Assembly (NCBI GenBank): GCA_964481195.1
Contig: CAYZTB010000019.1
Location: 1 to 48,796 of the forward strand
Origin: Palsa-948 sp964481195
Lineage (GTDB): Bacteria > Bacteroidota > Bacteroidia > Palsa-948
DNA length: 48,796 bases
Direction of reading: 5' to 3'
Shown here: positions 33,132 to 42,827 of the stretch, piece by piece
Layout: every line of letters begins with the position of its first letter
Numbering within the stretch: the stretch's first letter is position 1
Made by a program: the position numbers and the translations under genes
The notes under the pieces: model-generated
The model's database searches: none
What the model saw: only the letters and a program-made list of their open reading frames with translations
What the model was told of the DNA's origin: nothing

Positions 33132-35363
33132 TTAAGTTAGAAGTGCACCTAAAGAATTATTATACAAAGCAGCAGCCTCGTCCACTTTAAAAAATGATTC
33201 TTCATCTACAATCATTTCTTTCCCCATCACTGCACCAAGAACTGAAAAATCTACATCTCGCTTCATCATTTCATGTAAAAAAGCATCTTCATTTCCGGGA
33301 CGTACAGTTACTATTACTCTGCTCTGCCCCTCGCCAAACAAAAATGCATCGGTGCGAATAGATTCATCGGTGCTTATGTCAAATCCTTTACCGCTATGAA
33401 TTGCAGATTCCGCCAGGGCTACGAATAAGCCCCCATCGGAACAGTCGTGCGCAGACTGAAGCATGCCTTTTTTAATAACAGCATTTACTGCTTGTTGTAC
33501 TTTATGCTCTTCATCTAACTCAAAAAAAGGTGCTGGCGAAAGCTTTACTTTATGATAAGAATATAAATATTCAGAACATGCCATATCATCACGCATTTCT
33601 CCAATCACATAAATCAAATCTCCCTCTTGCTTAAAATCTAGAGTCATTATGTTTTTCTTTTCTACCAATCCCAACATTCCAATAGTTGGTGTTGGGAATA
33701 CTGGCCCTTCGTAAGAAGATTGATTATAAAAACTCACATTACCTCCTGTAACTGGTGTGCCAAATTTTTTGCAAGCGGCCCCCATTCCTTTAATCGCACC
33801 TGTAAACTGCCAATATACTTCAGGATTATAGGGATTTCCAAAGTTCAAACAGTTTGTAATTGCCAATGGCTCGCCACCGGAACAAACAATGTTACGCGCT
33901 GCTTCAGCAACTGCAATGGCTGCTCCTTTTTCTGGGTCGGCATATACATATCGTGCATTGCAATCCACTTTTAAAGCAATAGCTCTGTCTGTATCTTTAA
34001 TATTTATAATAGCTGCATCCGAAGGAGAATTGGTGCTTTGATTTACCGTTCCAACCATAGAGTCGTATTGCTGATACACCCAACGCTTAGATGCTATGTT
34101 GGGGTGTGAAAGCAAAAACTTTGCAACTTCTTTTAAATCTTTAGGTTCTTTAATTTTTTCGGCAGAAAACTTTTTAGACTCGGAAAAATAAGCAGGCTCT
34201 TTACTTTCGCGTGTATAGATGGGCGCACCTCCTCCTAGCACCAATGATTCTGCAGGCACATCTGCAATAAGTTCTCCATTCATAAAGTATTCCAAACGCT
34301 TCGTATCTGTAACAACGCCAATTTCTGCGTACGGAATATCCCACTTTTCCAATATTTGTTCTATTGCCTTTTCCTGTCCTTTCTTAATAACCATTAACAT
34401 TCTTTCTTGTGACTCGCTCAAAAGGATTTCCCACGCAGTCATATTTTGTTGACGCAATGGAACCTTTTCCAAATTAATTTTCATGCCATGCTCTCCCTTT
34501 GCCGACATTTCTGAGGTAGAACAAGTTATTCCCGCTGCTCCCATATCCTGCATTCCAATTAACGCATTTGTTTTTACAACTTCCAACGTTGCTTCTAAAA
34601 GAATTTTTTCTTGAAATGGGTCTCCTACTTGAACTGAGGGAAGATCATCGGCAGAATTTTCTGTAATATCTTTAGATGCAAACGCAGCTCCATGTATTCC
34701 ATCCTTTCCAGTTGCAGAACCAACAATATAGACTGGGTTTCCAACTCCATGTGATGTTGCCGAAACCGTTTCTCCCACTTTCACAATACCAGCGCTCATG
34801 GCATTTACCAATGGATTTACATTATAACACTCATCAAAAAAAACTTCTCCACCAACGGTTGGAATGCCAAAAGCATTTCCATAATCACCTACACCTTTTA
34901 CCACACCCTTCACCAACCACTTAGTTTTATTTAATTTAATATCTCCAAATCGCAGCGAGTTTAACTGCGCAATGGGGCGTGCACCCATGGTAAAAATGTC
35001 TCTATTAATTCCTCCTACACCCGTTGCTGCACCCTGATAAGGCTCAATGGCAGAAGGATGGTTATGCGACTCTATTTTAAAAGCACAAGCTAAACCACCT
35101 CCAATATCTACTAGTCCAGCATTTTCTTCTCCTGCTTTTGCTAAAATATTTTTTCCTTCTTTAGGAAGCGTTTTTAAAAGCTTAATAGAATTTTTATACG
35201 AGCAATGTTCGCTCCACATGACCGAGTAAATACTTAGCTCCGTAAAATTGGGGGTTCTGCCCAACACTTTTTTAATCTTTTCGAATTCTTCAGGTAATAA
35301 ACCAAGCTCTTTAGCTGTTTCAACTGTAACCTCAATTTCTTTTTCTTTTGCGATGGCAGACAT
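33132..35363 (-). CDS. purL: Phosphoribosylformylglycinamidine synthase subunit II
   Basis: Catalyses the ATP-dependent amidation of FGAR to FGAM in purine synthesis. The 743 residues match the small PurL of Bacillus type, which needs separate PurS and PurQ; these are not in the window. Signatures include MWSEHCSYKNS, ESHNHPSAIEPYQGAATGVGGINRD, GVGDYGNAFGIPTVGGEV, DMGAAGITCSTSEM, NCLNFGNPYNPEVYW and HDCSDGGLFVALAE. A TATATTTG -7 box is 25 bases before the ATG. The gene is intact end to end. Confidence 0.97.
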   Translation of the reverse strand: MSAIAKEKEIEVTVETAKELGLLPEEFEKIKKVLGRTPNFTELSIYSVMWSEHCSYKNSIKLLKTLPKEGKNILAKAGEENAGLVDIGGGLACAFKIESHNHPSAIEPYQGAATGVGGINRDIFTMGARPIAQLNSLRFGDIKLNKTKWLVKGVVKGVGDYGNAFGIPTVGGEVFFDECYNVNPLVNAMSAGIVKVGETVSATSHGVGNPVYIVGSATGKDGIHGAAFASKDITENSADDLPSVQVGDPFQEKILLEATLEVVKTNALIGMQDMGAAGITCSTSEMSAKGEHGMKINLEKVPLRQQNMTAWEILLSESQERMLMVIKKGQEKAIEQILEKWDIPYAEIGVVTDTKRLEYFMNGELIADVPAESLVLGGGAPIYTRESKEPAYFSESKKFSAEKIKEPKDLKEVAKFLLSHPNIASKRWVYQQYDSMVGTVNQSTNSPSDAAIINIKDTDRAIALKVDCNARYVYADPEKGAAIAVAEAARNIVCSGGEPLAITNCLNFGNPYNPEVYWQFTGAIKGMGAACKKFGTPVTGGNVSFYNQSSYEGPVFPTPTIGMLGLVEKKNIMTLDFKQEGDLIYVIGEMRDDMACSEYLYSYHKVKLSPAPFFELDEEHKVQQAVNAVIKKGMLQSAHDCSDGGLFVALAESAIHSGKGFDISTDESIRTDAFLFGEGQSRVIVTVRPGNEDAFLHEMMKRDVDFSVLGAVMGKEMIVDEESFFKVDEAAALYNNSLGALLT

Positions 35364-35388
35364 ATTTTATACTTGTAAAAGTGAGGTT

Positions 35389-35396
35389 CAAATATA
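35389..35396 (-). promoter_or_regulatory. Candidate -7 box (TATATTTG, minus strand) for purL
   Basis: Exact TAnnTTTG match, 25 bases before the purL ATG at 35363. It predicts a leader of about 20 nt. No purine riboswitch-like structure fits in so short a leader. Confidence 0.5.
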
Positions 35397-35457
35397 AAGT
35401 TTTCATAGTACTATTTGCACACCATTTACTAACATCTTTTAAATATTTTAGGCTGTA

Positions 35458-36570
35458 TTAAAGATAAAAATCTCGAAGCACTTTCTCCTCATTTTGCCAA
35501 CAAAGCTCATTGGAAGCTAGATTAGCATTTTCGATCCACACTTTTCGTCTTTCTAAGTCGCTGAGCATGAGTTGCATTCGCTCTGCAATATGTTTTGGAT
35601 CATGACTATCAATGAGTAATCCTATTTCATATTTTGAAAATATCTTTCTTATTTCTACCAGATTTGAAGCCAATACAGGCACTCCTGCATGCACAAAATC
35701 AAATATTTTATTTGGCAAACTATATTTGTAATTTATATTGGTGTCCTTATCAAGTGAAATTCCTAAATCTGCGTGAGCTGTATAATTCCACAAATCTTCA
35801 AATTGAACTTTCTTACAGAACACAACCTTATCATTTAACTGAAGATTATTTACGTTCCTTTTCACTTCGTCCAATATATCACCATCTCCCACAATAAGTA
35901 AAGTTGCATCGTGCGTGTATGGCATTGCCTCAACAGCTTCAAGCAAACCCCTGTCTACATTAATAGAGCCTTGATATAAAATTATATTTCCCGCTTCTGG
36001 TATTCTCAATTCTTTTTTTGACTTTGCCGTGCAGTTTTTATCTTTTATGAGAACCGGGAAGTTGCGCACTACTTTTACGCTCACGCCATACTCTTCTTCA
36101 TAGAGCTTGGCAATTGAATCATTAACCGTATATATAAATGAAAGTTTTGGAAAAATATACTGCTCAATGTTTTTCCATACTTTTTTCACAACTGGCCTTC
36201 CTTCCAACTCCGGAACACCGGTATAGTATTCATGACTATCGTGCACTAATTTACTACCCTTAATTTTTGATGCTAGGAAATTTGCAAGCAGCGTGTCCAA
36301 ATCATTTGCAACTAATATATCTGCTTTATTAAATAACAAATAAATAAACAACCTAAAATTATACTCGGCATAAAACAATGGCCCGTTTTCAAAAAAAAGG
36401 AAAAGTCTTTTTGTTTGGTACGTCCTCTTATCTAGCGGCAAACTCTTTCTGCGCCTTCTGCCAACCATCGTCACCTCAAACCCATTTTGAACTAAAAATA
36501 AACACACCTTATGAACTCGCTGCTCAGAGGTAAGGTCATTGGTAACAGATAGAAAAACTTTCTTCTTCAT
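35458..36570 (-). CDS. Glycosyltransferase family 4 protein
   Basis: A GT-B-fold sugar transferase of about 370 residues, cytoplasmic or membrane-associated, for glycan or lipid-linked saccharide synthesis. The N-terminal acceptor domain has LSVTNDLTSEQRVHKVC and ANDLDTLLANFLA; the C-terminal nucleotide-sugar domain has IILYQGSINVDRGLLEAVEAMPY, LLIVGDGDILDEV and SLPNKIFDFVHAGVPVLASNLVEI, the E-x7-E-like region of GT4. The start is set at ATG 36570 (MKKKVFLSV) because the upstream TTG 36588 lies inside a TATTTTTG -7-like element. The divergent 36601 membrane protein may belong to the same glycan pathway. Donor and acceptor cannot be predicted. Confidence 0.92.
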   Translation of the reverse strand: MKKKVFLSVTNDLTSEQRVHKVCLFLVQNGFEVTMVGRRRRKSLPLDKRTYQTKRLFLFFENGPLFYAEYNFRLFIYLLFNKADILVANDLDTLLANFLASKIKGSKLVHDSHEYYTGVPELEGRPVVKKVWKNIEQYIFPKLSFIYTVNDSIAKLYEEEYGVSVKVVRNFPVLIKDKNCTAKSKKELRIPEAGNIILYQGSINVDRGLLEAVEAMPYTHDATLLIVGDGDILDEVKRNVNNLQLNDKVVFCKKVQFEDLWNYTAHADLGISLDKDTNINYKYSLPNKIFDFVHAGVPVLASNLVEIRKIFSKYEIGLLIDSHDPKHIAERMQLMLSDLERRKVWIENANLASNELCWQNEEKVLRDFYL

Positions 36571-36585
36571 GGTATTGATTGCGCA

Positions 36586-36593
36586 CAAAAATA
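36586..36593 (-). promoter_or_regulatory. Candidate -7 box (TATTTTTG, minus strand) for the glycosyltransferase
   Basis: Exact TAnnTTTG match, 15 bases before ATG 36570. It overlaps the in-frame TTG 36588, which argues against that start. Confidence 0.5.
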
Positions 36594-36600
36594 AGTCATT

Positions 36601-38139
36601 TTGAAGAGCAATGTATTAGTATATCTTTACTTCATGTTAGGAGTAATAGTAAGTATTGCATACACCCTACTTTTTGTTCTGATAATTCAGAAATTATCTT
36701 TTTTTCATTCCAATCAAATTTCCCGTAAAATTGTATCAGCTGTTTTTATCATCAAGATAATTGCCGGTACCATGCTATGGCTTATTTACACCCATTTGTA
36801 TACCGACCGATTAACTGCGGATATTTTTAAATATTTTGACGATGGAAAAGTTATTTACGACTCTCTATTTACTAATCCAATGGATTATTTCAAAATGCTT
36901 TTGGGAATAAACGACCCTTCCCTGCTACACTACTATCAGGATATGCGGCATTGGTCCAGGGAGTTTAACCAAGGCTTGTATAATGAAAACAGAACACTTA
37001 TACGCTTTAATGCGTTGATTCACATTTTTTCCTTTGGAAGCTATCATGTCCACACGGTATTCATGTGTTTCCTTTCCACAATGGGATTAATGGGAATCTT
37101 CAAGGCTTTTTCTGTTTATCTGAAAGATAAGAGCAAAGAACTTTTTGCAGCAGTATTCCTACTGCCCTCTGTACTTTTTTGGGGATCTGGAGTTTTAAAA
37201 GAAGGCTTGATACTGTTTTCTTTGGGGATGAGCATCTATTATTACTTTAGGATTATATCCGAAAAATTTAACATTATTCATTTTATATTGCTGCTGATAT
37301 CGCTCGCATTTTTATCTATCACTAAACTATATATAGTACTTATTATTCTGCCGGCTATGATGGCCCACTTATGGATTTCTAAATCAAAAAATAAATATTC
37401 AGAATTAAAATACTTAGTTGTCCTTATATCTTATTTCACAGCCGGGCTCTTAATTCCAAATTACGATTTTCCATTTATGCTGATGGAAAAACAACGTCAG
37501 GCTGTTAATATGGCGCAGGGAGGAAGCTACTTAGCAAATCATCAAATAAATAGGTTTGTTTATATAGACCCCAAAACCGAGAACCGAATAACTCCCATTG
37601 CCGATAAGCCAGGTTACTGCAAAATAAATTCAGGAGTCTCGTATGTATCCTGGGATCTGCAAACATTTTTAGATAGCACCTACATTGAGCATTCCAGCGA
37701 TACTAATACCTATTGGGTATTTTACGATCAAGCAGCAGCGGGCAGTTACATAAAAATCCCTATGCTCAACGGTTCTTTTTTAAGCATCGTAAATAATGCT
37801 CCTGCTGCTTTTTCAAATATTTTTTTTCGTCCATTCCTATACGAGGCAAAAAAACCTTTTATGATTTTAGCGGCTCTTGAAAACAGCTTTCTTGTCTTCT
37901 TTGCCCTAATTTGTATTTTTTTCTGCTATCGAAATATTCCCAACAGGCATTTATTATATTTCTGCTTAACTATTACCATCATGCTTTTCGTACTAGTTGG
38001 CGTTACCACTCCGATACTGGGTGCAGCAGTAAGATATAAGATACCCGCACTGCCATTTTTAGCTATAGGATTATTATTGATCCTAGACAAACAAAAGCTC
38101 TTGAACAAGTTTCCATTTCTCAAAAAAATAATTGCCTGA
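36601..38139 (+). CDS. Polytopic membrane protein, possibly polysaccharide polymerase or GT-C-like
   Basis: A 512-residue membrane protein with about ten hydrophobic helices, unrecognised at family level. The first cytoplasmic/periplasmic loops contain ADIFKYFDDGKVIYDSL and NENRTLIRFNALIHIFSFGSYHVH; a central LLPSVLFWGSGVLKEGLILF segment resembles a motif in bacterial polysaccharide polymerase- and GT-C-like membrane proteins. A large loop (about 295-395) precedes the last three helices. The start is the TTG at 36601, only 31 bases from the divergent glycosyltransferase ATG, with ATG codons later in the first helix as alternatives. Shared context with a GT4 enzyme suggests surface-glycan synthesis (inference). 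Confidence 0.6.
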   Translation: MKSNVLVYLYFMLGVIVSIAYTLLFVLIIQKLSFFHSNQISRKIVSAVFIIKIIAGTMLWLIYTHLYTDRLTADIFKYFDDGKVIYDSLFTNPMDYFKMLLGINDPSLLHYYQDMRHWSREFNQGLYNENRTLIRFNALIHIFSFGSYHVHTVFMCFLSTMGLMGIFKAFSVYLKDKSKELFAAVFLLPSVLFWGSGVLKEGLILFSLGMSIYYYFRIISEKFNIIHFILLLISLAFLSITKLYIVLIILPAMMAHLWISKSKNKYSELKYLVVLISYFTAGLLIPNYDFPFMLMEKQRQAVNMAQGGSYLANHQINRFVYIDPKTENRITPIADKPGYCKINSGVSYVSWDLQTFLDSTYIEHSSDTNTYWVFYDQAAAGSYIKIPMLNGSFLSIVNNAPAAFSNIFFRPFLYEAKKPFMILAALENSFLVFFALICIFFCYRNIPNRHLLYFCLTITIMLFVLVGVTTPILGAAVRYKIPALPFLAIGLLLILDKQKLLNKFPFLKKIIA

Positions 38140-38148
38140 TAAATTTTC

Positions 38149-38156
38149 TACATTTG
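38149..38156 (+). promoter_or_regulatory. Candidate -7 box (TACATTTG) for the antiporter gene
   Basis: Exact TAnnTTTG match, 37 bases before the ATG at 38194, just after the 38139 stop. A TTG lies 14 bases upstream, closer than the usual -33 spacing. Confidence 0.4.
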
Positions 38157-38193
38157 TTCGTATTTCTATTCCAAATATCAATCTATCACCCTC

Positions 38194-39654
38194 ATGGAAA
38201 CTAACATAACCCAAAATAAAGAACTCTCATTATACGAAGCTCTCATACCTGTTATTATATTAATTGGATTGCTTGCATATAATGTTAATGTTTATGGGGA
38301 TTCCGCAATTTCAGGCTCAAACCAATTTATCCTTCTAATATCTGGCGCAGTAGCTGCCGTAGTTGGATTTTGGAATAAAGTTTCTTACAAAAAAATTATC
38401 GACCATATTTCGGATAATGTGCGATCCACTACAGGAGCAATAATCATACTACTGCTTGTAGGAGCACTTTCCGGCACTTGGTTAATTAGTGGAATTATTC
38501 CTGCCATGATTTATTATGGATTACAATTACTTAACCCTACTATCTTTTTACCTGCAACCGTAATTATTTGCTCCATTATATCAATAGCAACAGGAAGCAG
38601 CTGGACTACTTCAGCAACGGTAGGTATTGCTTTGGTAGGAATTGGCTCTACCATTGGACTGCCTGTAGGAATGGTAGCTGGCGCTGTAATATCTGGAGCA
38701 TACTTTGGAGATAAAATGTCTCCTTTGTCTGACACTACAAACTTAGCACCCGCTATGGCTGGGTCAGATCTCTTTACACACATCAGATACATGGTATTAA
38801 CTACTGCTCCAACGCTAGCAGTAACACTTATAGTTTTTACAATACTAGGGCTAAATATTTCTACCACTGGATCTGCTGATTCTGCCAATATTCTAGCATC
38901 CATTAAAGAAACTTTTAATATTACAGGATGGGTGTTTCTTGTACCACTAATAGTAATTGCACTCATCATCCGCAAAACCGAACCTTTAATTGCATTGCTA
39001 ATTGGCACTTTACTTGGAGGAATTTTTGCAATACTATTTCAACCTCAAGTTGTAGCTAGCATTACGGGAGCTGAATCATTAAATTTCGAGTCTGCCTACA
39101 AGGGAGTGATAAATGCAATTACTATTAAAACATCTATCCAAACTAATAGCTCAGAACTTAATGACCTTTTTTCATCTAAGGGAATGGAAGGTATGCTTGG
39201 CACAATATGGCTCATACTTTGTGCTATGGTTTTTGGAGGCGCCATGGAGGCGATTGGCGCTTTAGCACGAATTAGCGACTCACTACTTAAACTTTCTTCT
39301 TCAATTTTTGGATTGTTTGCCAGCACTGTTGCAAGTTGCTTAGCACTAAATGTTACGGCATCTGATCAATACTTAGCAATAGTTGTTCCAGGTAAAATGT
39401 TTTCGAAAGCATTTAAAGACAAAGGCCTTGCTCCCGAAAATTTGAGCCGAACATTAGAAGATTCAGGAACTGTAACTTCTGTGCTTGTACCTTGGAATAC
39501 ATGCGGTGCATATCAGTCTGGAGTTTTAGGAGTTAGCACATTCGATTACATGGGCTATGCTGTATTCAATTACGTAAGCCCATTTATGACTTTGCTTTTT
39601 GCAGCATTTAAAATAAAAATTAAAATGCTCTCAGAAACTAATCAAACTAAATAA
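38194..39654 (+). CDS. Na+/H+ antiporter, NhaC family
   Basis: A 486-residue inner-membrane antiporter with about 11-12 helices. The NhaC signature is clear: GSSWTTSATVGIALVGIG followed by GMVAGAVISGAYFGDKMSPLSDTTNLAPAMAG, with the conserved acidic residues in the GDKMSPLSDTTN loop. A second half repeat includes GGAMEAIGALARI and ASCLALNVTASDQYLAIVVPGKMF. It should exchange Na+ for H+ (other substrates are possible in this family). It is a probable single gene or first gene of 38194-42766; the next gene is 33 bases away. Confidence 0.93.
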   Translation: METNITQNKELSLYEALIPVIILIGLLAYNVNVYGDSAISGSNQFILLISGAVAAVVGFWNKVSYKKIIDHISDNVRSTTGAIIILLLVGALSGTWLISGIIPAMIYYGLQLLNPTIFLPATVIICSIISIATGSSWTTSATVGIALVGIGSTIGLPVGMVAGAVISGAYFGDKMSPLSDTTNLAPAMAGSDLFTHIRYMVLTTAPTLAVTLIVFTILGLNISTTGSADSANILASIKETFNITGWVFLVPLIVIALIIRKTEPLIALLIGTLLGGIFAILFQPQVVASITGAESLNFESAYKGVINAITIKTSIQTNSSELNDLFSSKGMEGMLGTIWLILCAMVFGGAMEAIGALARISDSLLKLSSSIFGLFASTVASCLALNVTASDQYLAIVVPGKMFSKAFKDKGLAPENLSRTLEDSGTVTSVLVPWNTCGAYQSGVLGVSTFDYMGYAVFNYVSPFMTLLFAAFKIKIKMLSETNQTK

Positions 39655-39687
39655 TACTTTAATTACAAGAATCTACTATATATAATC

Positions 39688-40440
39688 ATGATTGCACTTA
39701 TTACAGGAGTCACTGCAGGAATCGGAAAAGCATCGGCCGAGCTTTTTGCAAAAAACGGATGGAGCCTTATTTTAACTGGCAGAAGAAAAGAGAAGCTGGA
39801 AGCACTTGCGGCTGACTTACAAAAAAAATACAACATCAAAACACTCTGTTTAAATTTTGATGTTAGAAATTTAAAAGACGTTCAAAAAAATATTGAAAGC
39901 ATTTCGGGTGAATGGAAAAATATTGATGTGCTTTTAAATAATGCCGGACTTGCATCGGGACTAAGCACTATTCAAGAGGGAGATATTAATGATTGGGAAA
40001 TCATGATTGACACCAACATCAAAGGATTGCTTTACATGACTCGAACCATTGCTCCTTTAATGGTTAAAAAAAATAGCGGCCACATTATCAACGTTGCATC
40101 CATTGCCGGCAAGCAAGTATATCCCAATGGAAATGTATACTGCGCAACCAAGTTTGCAGTAGATGCACTTAGCAAAGCCATGCGCTTAGATATGCTTGAA
40201 CATGGCATTCGTGTTACTAATATTGCCCCCGGATTAGTAGAAACAGAGTTTTCCTTAGTACGCTTTAAAGGGGATGAAGCGCGTGCCAAAAAAACTTATG
40301 AAAACATAAAAGCACTTTCTGCTGATGACATAGCAGAGGTGATTTATTGGGCCGCTTCACGTCCAGCACATGTAAATATTGCCGATGTAGTAATAACCCC
40401 TACCGCACAAGCTAATGCTTATGTGGTAAACAGAAAATGA
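39688..40440 (+). CDS. Short-chain dehydrogenase/reductase (YdfG-like)
   Basis: NAD(P)-dependent oxidoreductase of 250 residues. The nucleotide-binding motif is TGVTAGIG (6-13), and GRRKEK at 31-36 suggests NADP preference. NNAG at 84-87 and the catalytic Ser138, Tyr151 and Lys155 (YCATK) are all present. The sequence after the active site (GIRVTNIAPGLVETEFSLVRFKGD) resembles the YdfG group of 3-hydroxy acid / serine dehydrogenases. Its stop overlaps the next start by 4 bases (ATGA), so it is translationally coupled to the amidohydrolase. Confidence 0.92.
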   Translation: MIALITGVTAGIGKASAELFAKNGWSLILTGRRKEKLEALAADLQKKYNIKTLCLNFDVRNLKDVQKNIESISGEWKNIDVLLNNAGLASGLSTIQEGDINDWEIMIDTNIKGLLYMTRTIAPLMVKKNSGHIINVASIAGKQVYPNGNVYCATKFAVDALSKAMRLDMLEHGIRVTNIAPGLVETEFSLVRFKGDEARAKKTYENIKALSADDIAEVIYWAASRPAHVNIADVVITPTAQANAYVVNRK

Positions 40441-42113
40441 AAATGAAAAAAATACTCTCTCTTGCAATTGCTGTTATTTTCTTTTCTTGTTCTTCATCAC
40501 AAAAAGAAAAAGCCGATCTTATTATTCACAATGCCGTAATTTATACGGCCGATTCTACTTTTTCTATAGCAGAATGTTTTGCAATCAAAGATGGAAGAAT
40601 TATTGCAGTAGGCTCTTCCGATTCCATCTTCTCTGAATTTGACGGTGAAAAATTTAACGCTCAAGGGAAAGCACTATTCCCAGGATTTATAGACGCACAC
40701 TGTCATTTTTATAATTATGGCAAAGGGCTTTATCAGGCTGATCTAGTAGGCACAAATTCTTTTAATGAAGTAATTGAGCGTGTAACAGATTTTGCTAAAA
40801 CTAAAAAAGGAGAATGGATTACAGGTCGGGGCTGGGATCAAAACGACTGGGAAACAAAAGAATTTCCTGACAAAACTAAACTTGATTCTTTATTTCCAAA
40901 CACACCCGTTTTTTTAAAAAGAGTAGATGGCCACGCTGCATTAGTTAATTCAGAAGCACTACGCAGAGCCGGTATCACTAACGAAACAAATGTGGATGGC
41001 GGTAAAATTGAACATTATAAATCCGGTCTCTCGATAAAAGGAGAAATGAGCTCTATCAGTAATGTTACAGGTGTGTTAGTAGATAATGCCGTTGATTTGG
41101 TAGCAAATAAAATTCCTACTTCAAGCCGCCCCGAAGCCATTGCAGCACTTATGCTTGCACAAAAATATTGTTTCGAAGTAGGTATCACAACGGTAGATGA
41201 TGCTGGCTTGGAAAAGCAAACTGTAGATTTAATAGACGAACTACAAAGCAAGGGAGAACTAAAAATGAGAGTGTATGCTATGCTGACTGATAATAAAGAA
41301 AACTTAGATTATTATTTATCACACGGAACTTATAAAACTGATAGATTAAATGTTTGTTCTTTTAAATTTTATGCCGATGGCGCTTTGGGATCTAGGGGCG
41401 CATGCTTATTACATCCTTATGAAGATAAACCTGATCAACAGGGATTCTTATTAAGTAAGCCTGAATATTTTATTGAAAACGCACAAAAAATGTATTCCAA
41501 CGGCTTTCAAATGAACACCCACTGCATTGGTGATTCTGCTGATCGATTTTTATTGGACTTGTACGGACATGTACTAAAAGGAAAAAATGATAAACGCTGG
41601 CGCATAGAACATGCACAAGTAATTCACTCTAACGACTTTAAAAAATTTCAAGACTATTCTATTATCCCTTCCGTTCAATCAACGCACGCAACATCCGATA
41701 TGTATTGGGCAAAGGATCGGCTGGGCCCCGAAAGAGTAAAAGGAGCATACGCTTATAAAGATTTGCTAAATGCATTTGGAATGGTAGCGCTTGGCACAGA
41801 TTTTCCTGTAGAAAATATTAATCCTTTGTACACGTTTTATTCATCGGTTGCAAGGAAAGATTTAAAAGGATATCCGGATGGTGGCTTTCAAATGGAAAAT
41901 GCGTTGACCAGAGAAGAAACTTTGCTAGGCATGACCCGATGGGCTGCCTATTCCAACTTTGAAGAAAATGAAAAAGGAAGTATAGAAATAGGAAAGTTAG
42001 CCGATTTTGTAATCCTAGAAAAAGACATCATGAAAATAAATATCGATGAAGTTCCTAACGTAAAAGTGACACATACCTTTGTTAATGGCGAATTGGTTTA
42101 CCCTAAAAAATAA
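40437..42113 (+). CDS. Amidohydrolase family lipoprotein (YtcJ-like)
   Basis: A 558-residue metal-dependent hydrolase of the amidohydrolase_3 (YtcJ-like) group. The leader MKMKKILSLAIAVIFFSC has a probable lipobox with Cys18, so the enzyme should be a lipoprotein outside the cytoplasm. Metal-site features are GFIDAHCHF (His88, His90), NTHCIGDSADRF, RIEHAQVI and GTDFPVENINP with the catalytic Asp. The substrate is unknown; YtcJ-like proteins act on N-acyl or cyclic amides. It overlaps the SDR gene by 4 bases, and the CAP-domain gene follows after 5. Confidence 0.9.
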   Translation: MKMKKILSLAIAVIFFSCSSSQKEKADLIIHNAVIYTADSTFSIAECFAIKDGRIIAVGSSDSIFSEFDGEKFNAQGKALFPGFIDAHCHFYNYGKGLYQADLVGTNSFNEVIERVTDFAKTKKGEWITGRGWDQNDWETKEFPDKTKLDSLFPNTPVFLKRVDGHAALVNSEALRRAGITNETNVDGGKIEHYKSGLSIKGEMSSISNVTGVLVDNAVDLVANKIPTSSRPEAIAALMLAQKYCFEVGITTVDDAGLEKQTVDLIDELQSKGELKMRVYAMLTDNKENLDYYLSHGTYKTDRLNVCSFKFYADGALGSRGACLLHPYEDKPDQQGFLLSKPEYFIENAQKMYSNGFQMNTHCIGDSADRFLLDLYGHVLKGKNDKRWRIEHAQVIHSNDFKKFQDYSIIPSVQSTHATSDMYWAKDRLGPERVKGAYAYKDLLNAFGMVALGTDFPVENINPLYTFYSSVARKDLKGYPDGGFQMENALTREETLLGMTRWAAYSNFEENEKGSIEIGKLADFVILEKDIMKINIDEVPNVKVTHTFVNGELVYPKK

Positions 42114-42118
42114 AAAAT

Positions 42119-42766
42119 ATGAAAAAGATTTTTGCACTCCTTGCCACCACTACATTATTATTTTGCTTTAAATTTCCTGGCGGTGATTTTCCATTCGACA
42201 AATGGGATGCTGCTACTCTTGAAAAAGCAAATTCAGCAAAAGATGCTTCTTACTTAACCGATGAAGAAAAAAAAGTGGTGTATTACACGAACCTGGTACG
42301 TATGAACCCTAGTCTATTTGAAAAAACATATTATGCCCATTATATAGACTCTACCAAAACAAAGCCTACTTCTTTTACCAGATCACTAGCAAACGATCTA
42401 AGCACACGATTTAAGCCCATGGACATACTTACTCCTAAGGAAGATTTATCGGAGGAGGCTAAAAGCCACGCAAAAGACACAGGTAAGTCAGGAAAAATGG
42501 GGCACTTTACTTCAGATAATAAAAGTTACGCGGTAAGAATGTTGCAATTTAAATCCGTCTATGGATCAACAGCAGAAAATTGCGACTATGGCAAGCAAGA
42601 TGCTTTATCTATTGTAATTCACTTATTGATTGATGAAGGTCAAGCTGCCATTGCGCACAGAAAAACACTTTTAGATAAAAACTTGAAATACGTAGGTGTA
42701 TCTATTCAAGAGCATAAAAAAGAAAAGTGGACCTGCGTTATGGATTTTGCAAGTCCTAAAAAATAA
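42119..42766 (+). CDS. Exported CAP-domain (SCP/PR1) protein
   Basis: A 215-residue protein with an N-terminal hydrophobic leader (MKKIFALLATTTLLFCF) and one CAP domain. Recognisable parts are VVYYTNLVRMNPSLF, LSEEAKSHAKDTGKSGKMGHFTSD (CAP His), YGSTAENCDYG (CAP Glu) and a C-terminal strand EKWTCVMDFA. Cys17 at the end of the leader could be a lipid-attachment site but the lipobox is poor. CAP proteins lack a common enzymatic role. It is the last gene of the SDR / amidohydrolase / CAP set, 5 bases after the amidohydrolase. Confidence 0.88.
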   Translation: MKKIFALLATTTLLFCFKFPGGDFPFDKWDAATLEKANSAKDASYLTDEEKKVVYYTNLVRMNPSLFEKTYYAHYIDSTKTKPTSFTRSLANDLSTRFKPMDILTPKEDLSEEAKSHAKDTGKSGKMGHFTSDNKSYAVRMLQFKSVYGSTAENCDYGKQDALSIVIHLLIDEGQAAIAHRKTLLDKNLKYVGVSIQEHKKEKWTCVMDFASPKK

Positions 42767-42827
42767 GCCTAGATTTTGTAGTTCGAAAAAAACAGTGCAA
42801 CAATTTGGTCTGGCTGAACTTTTAGAG

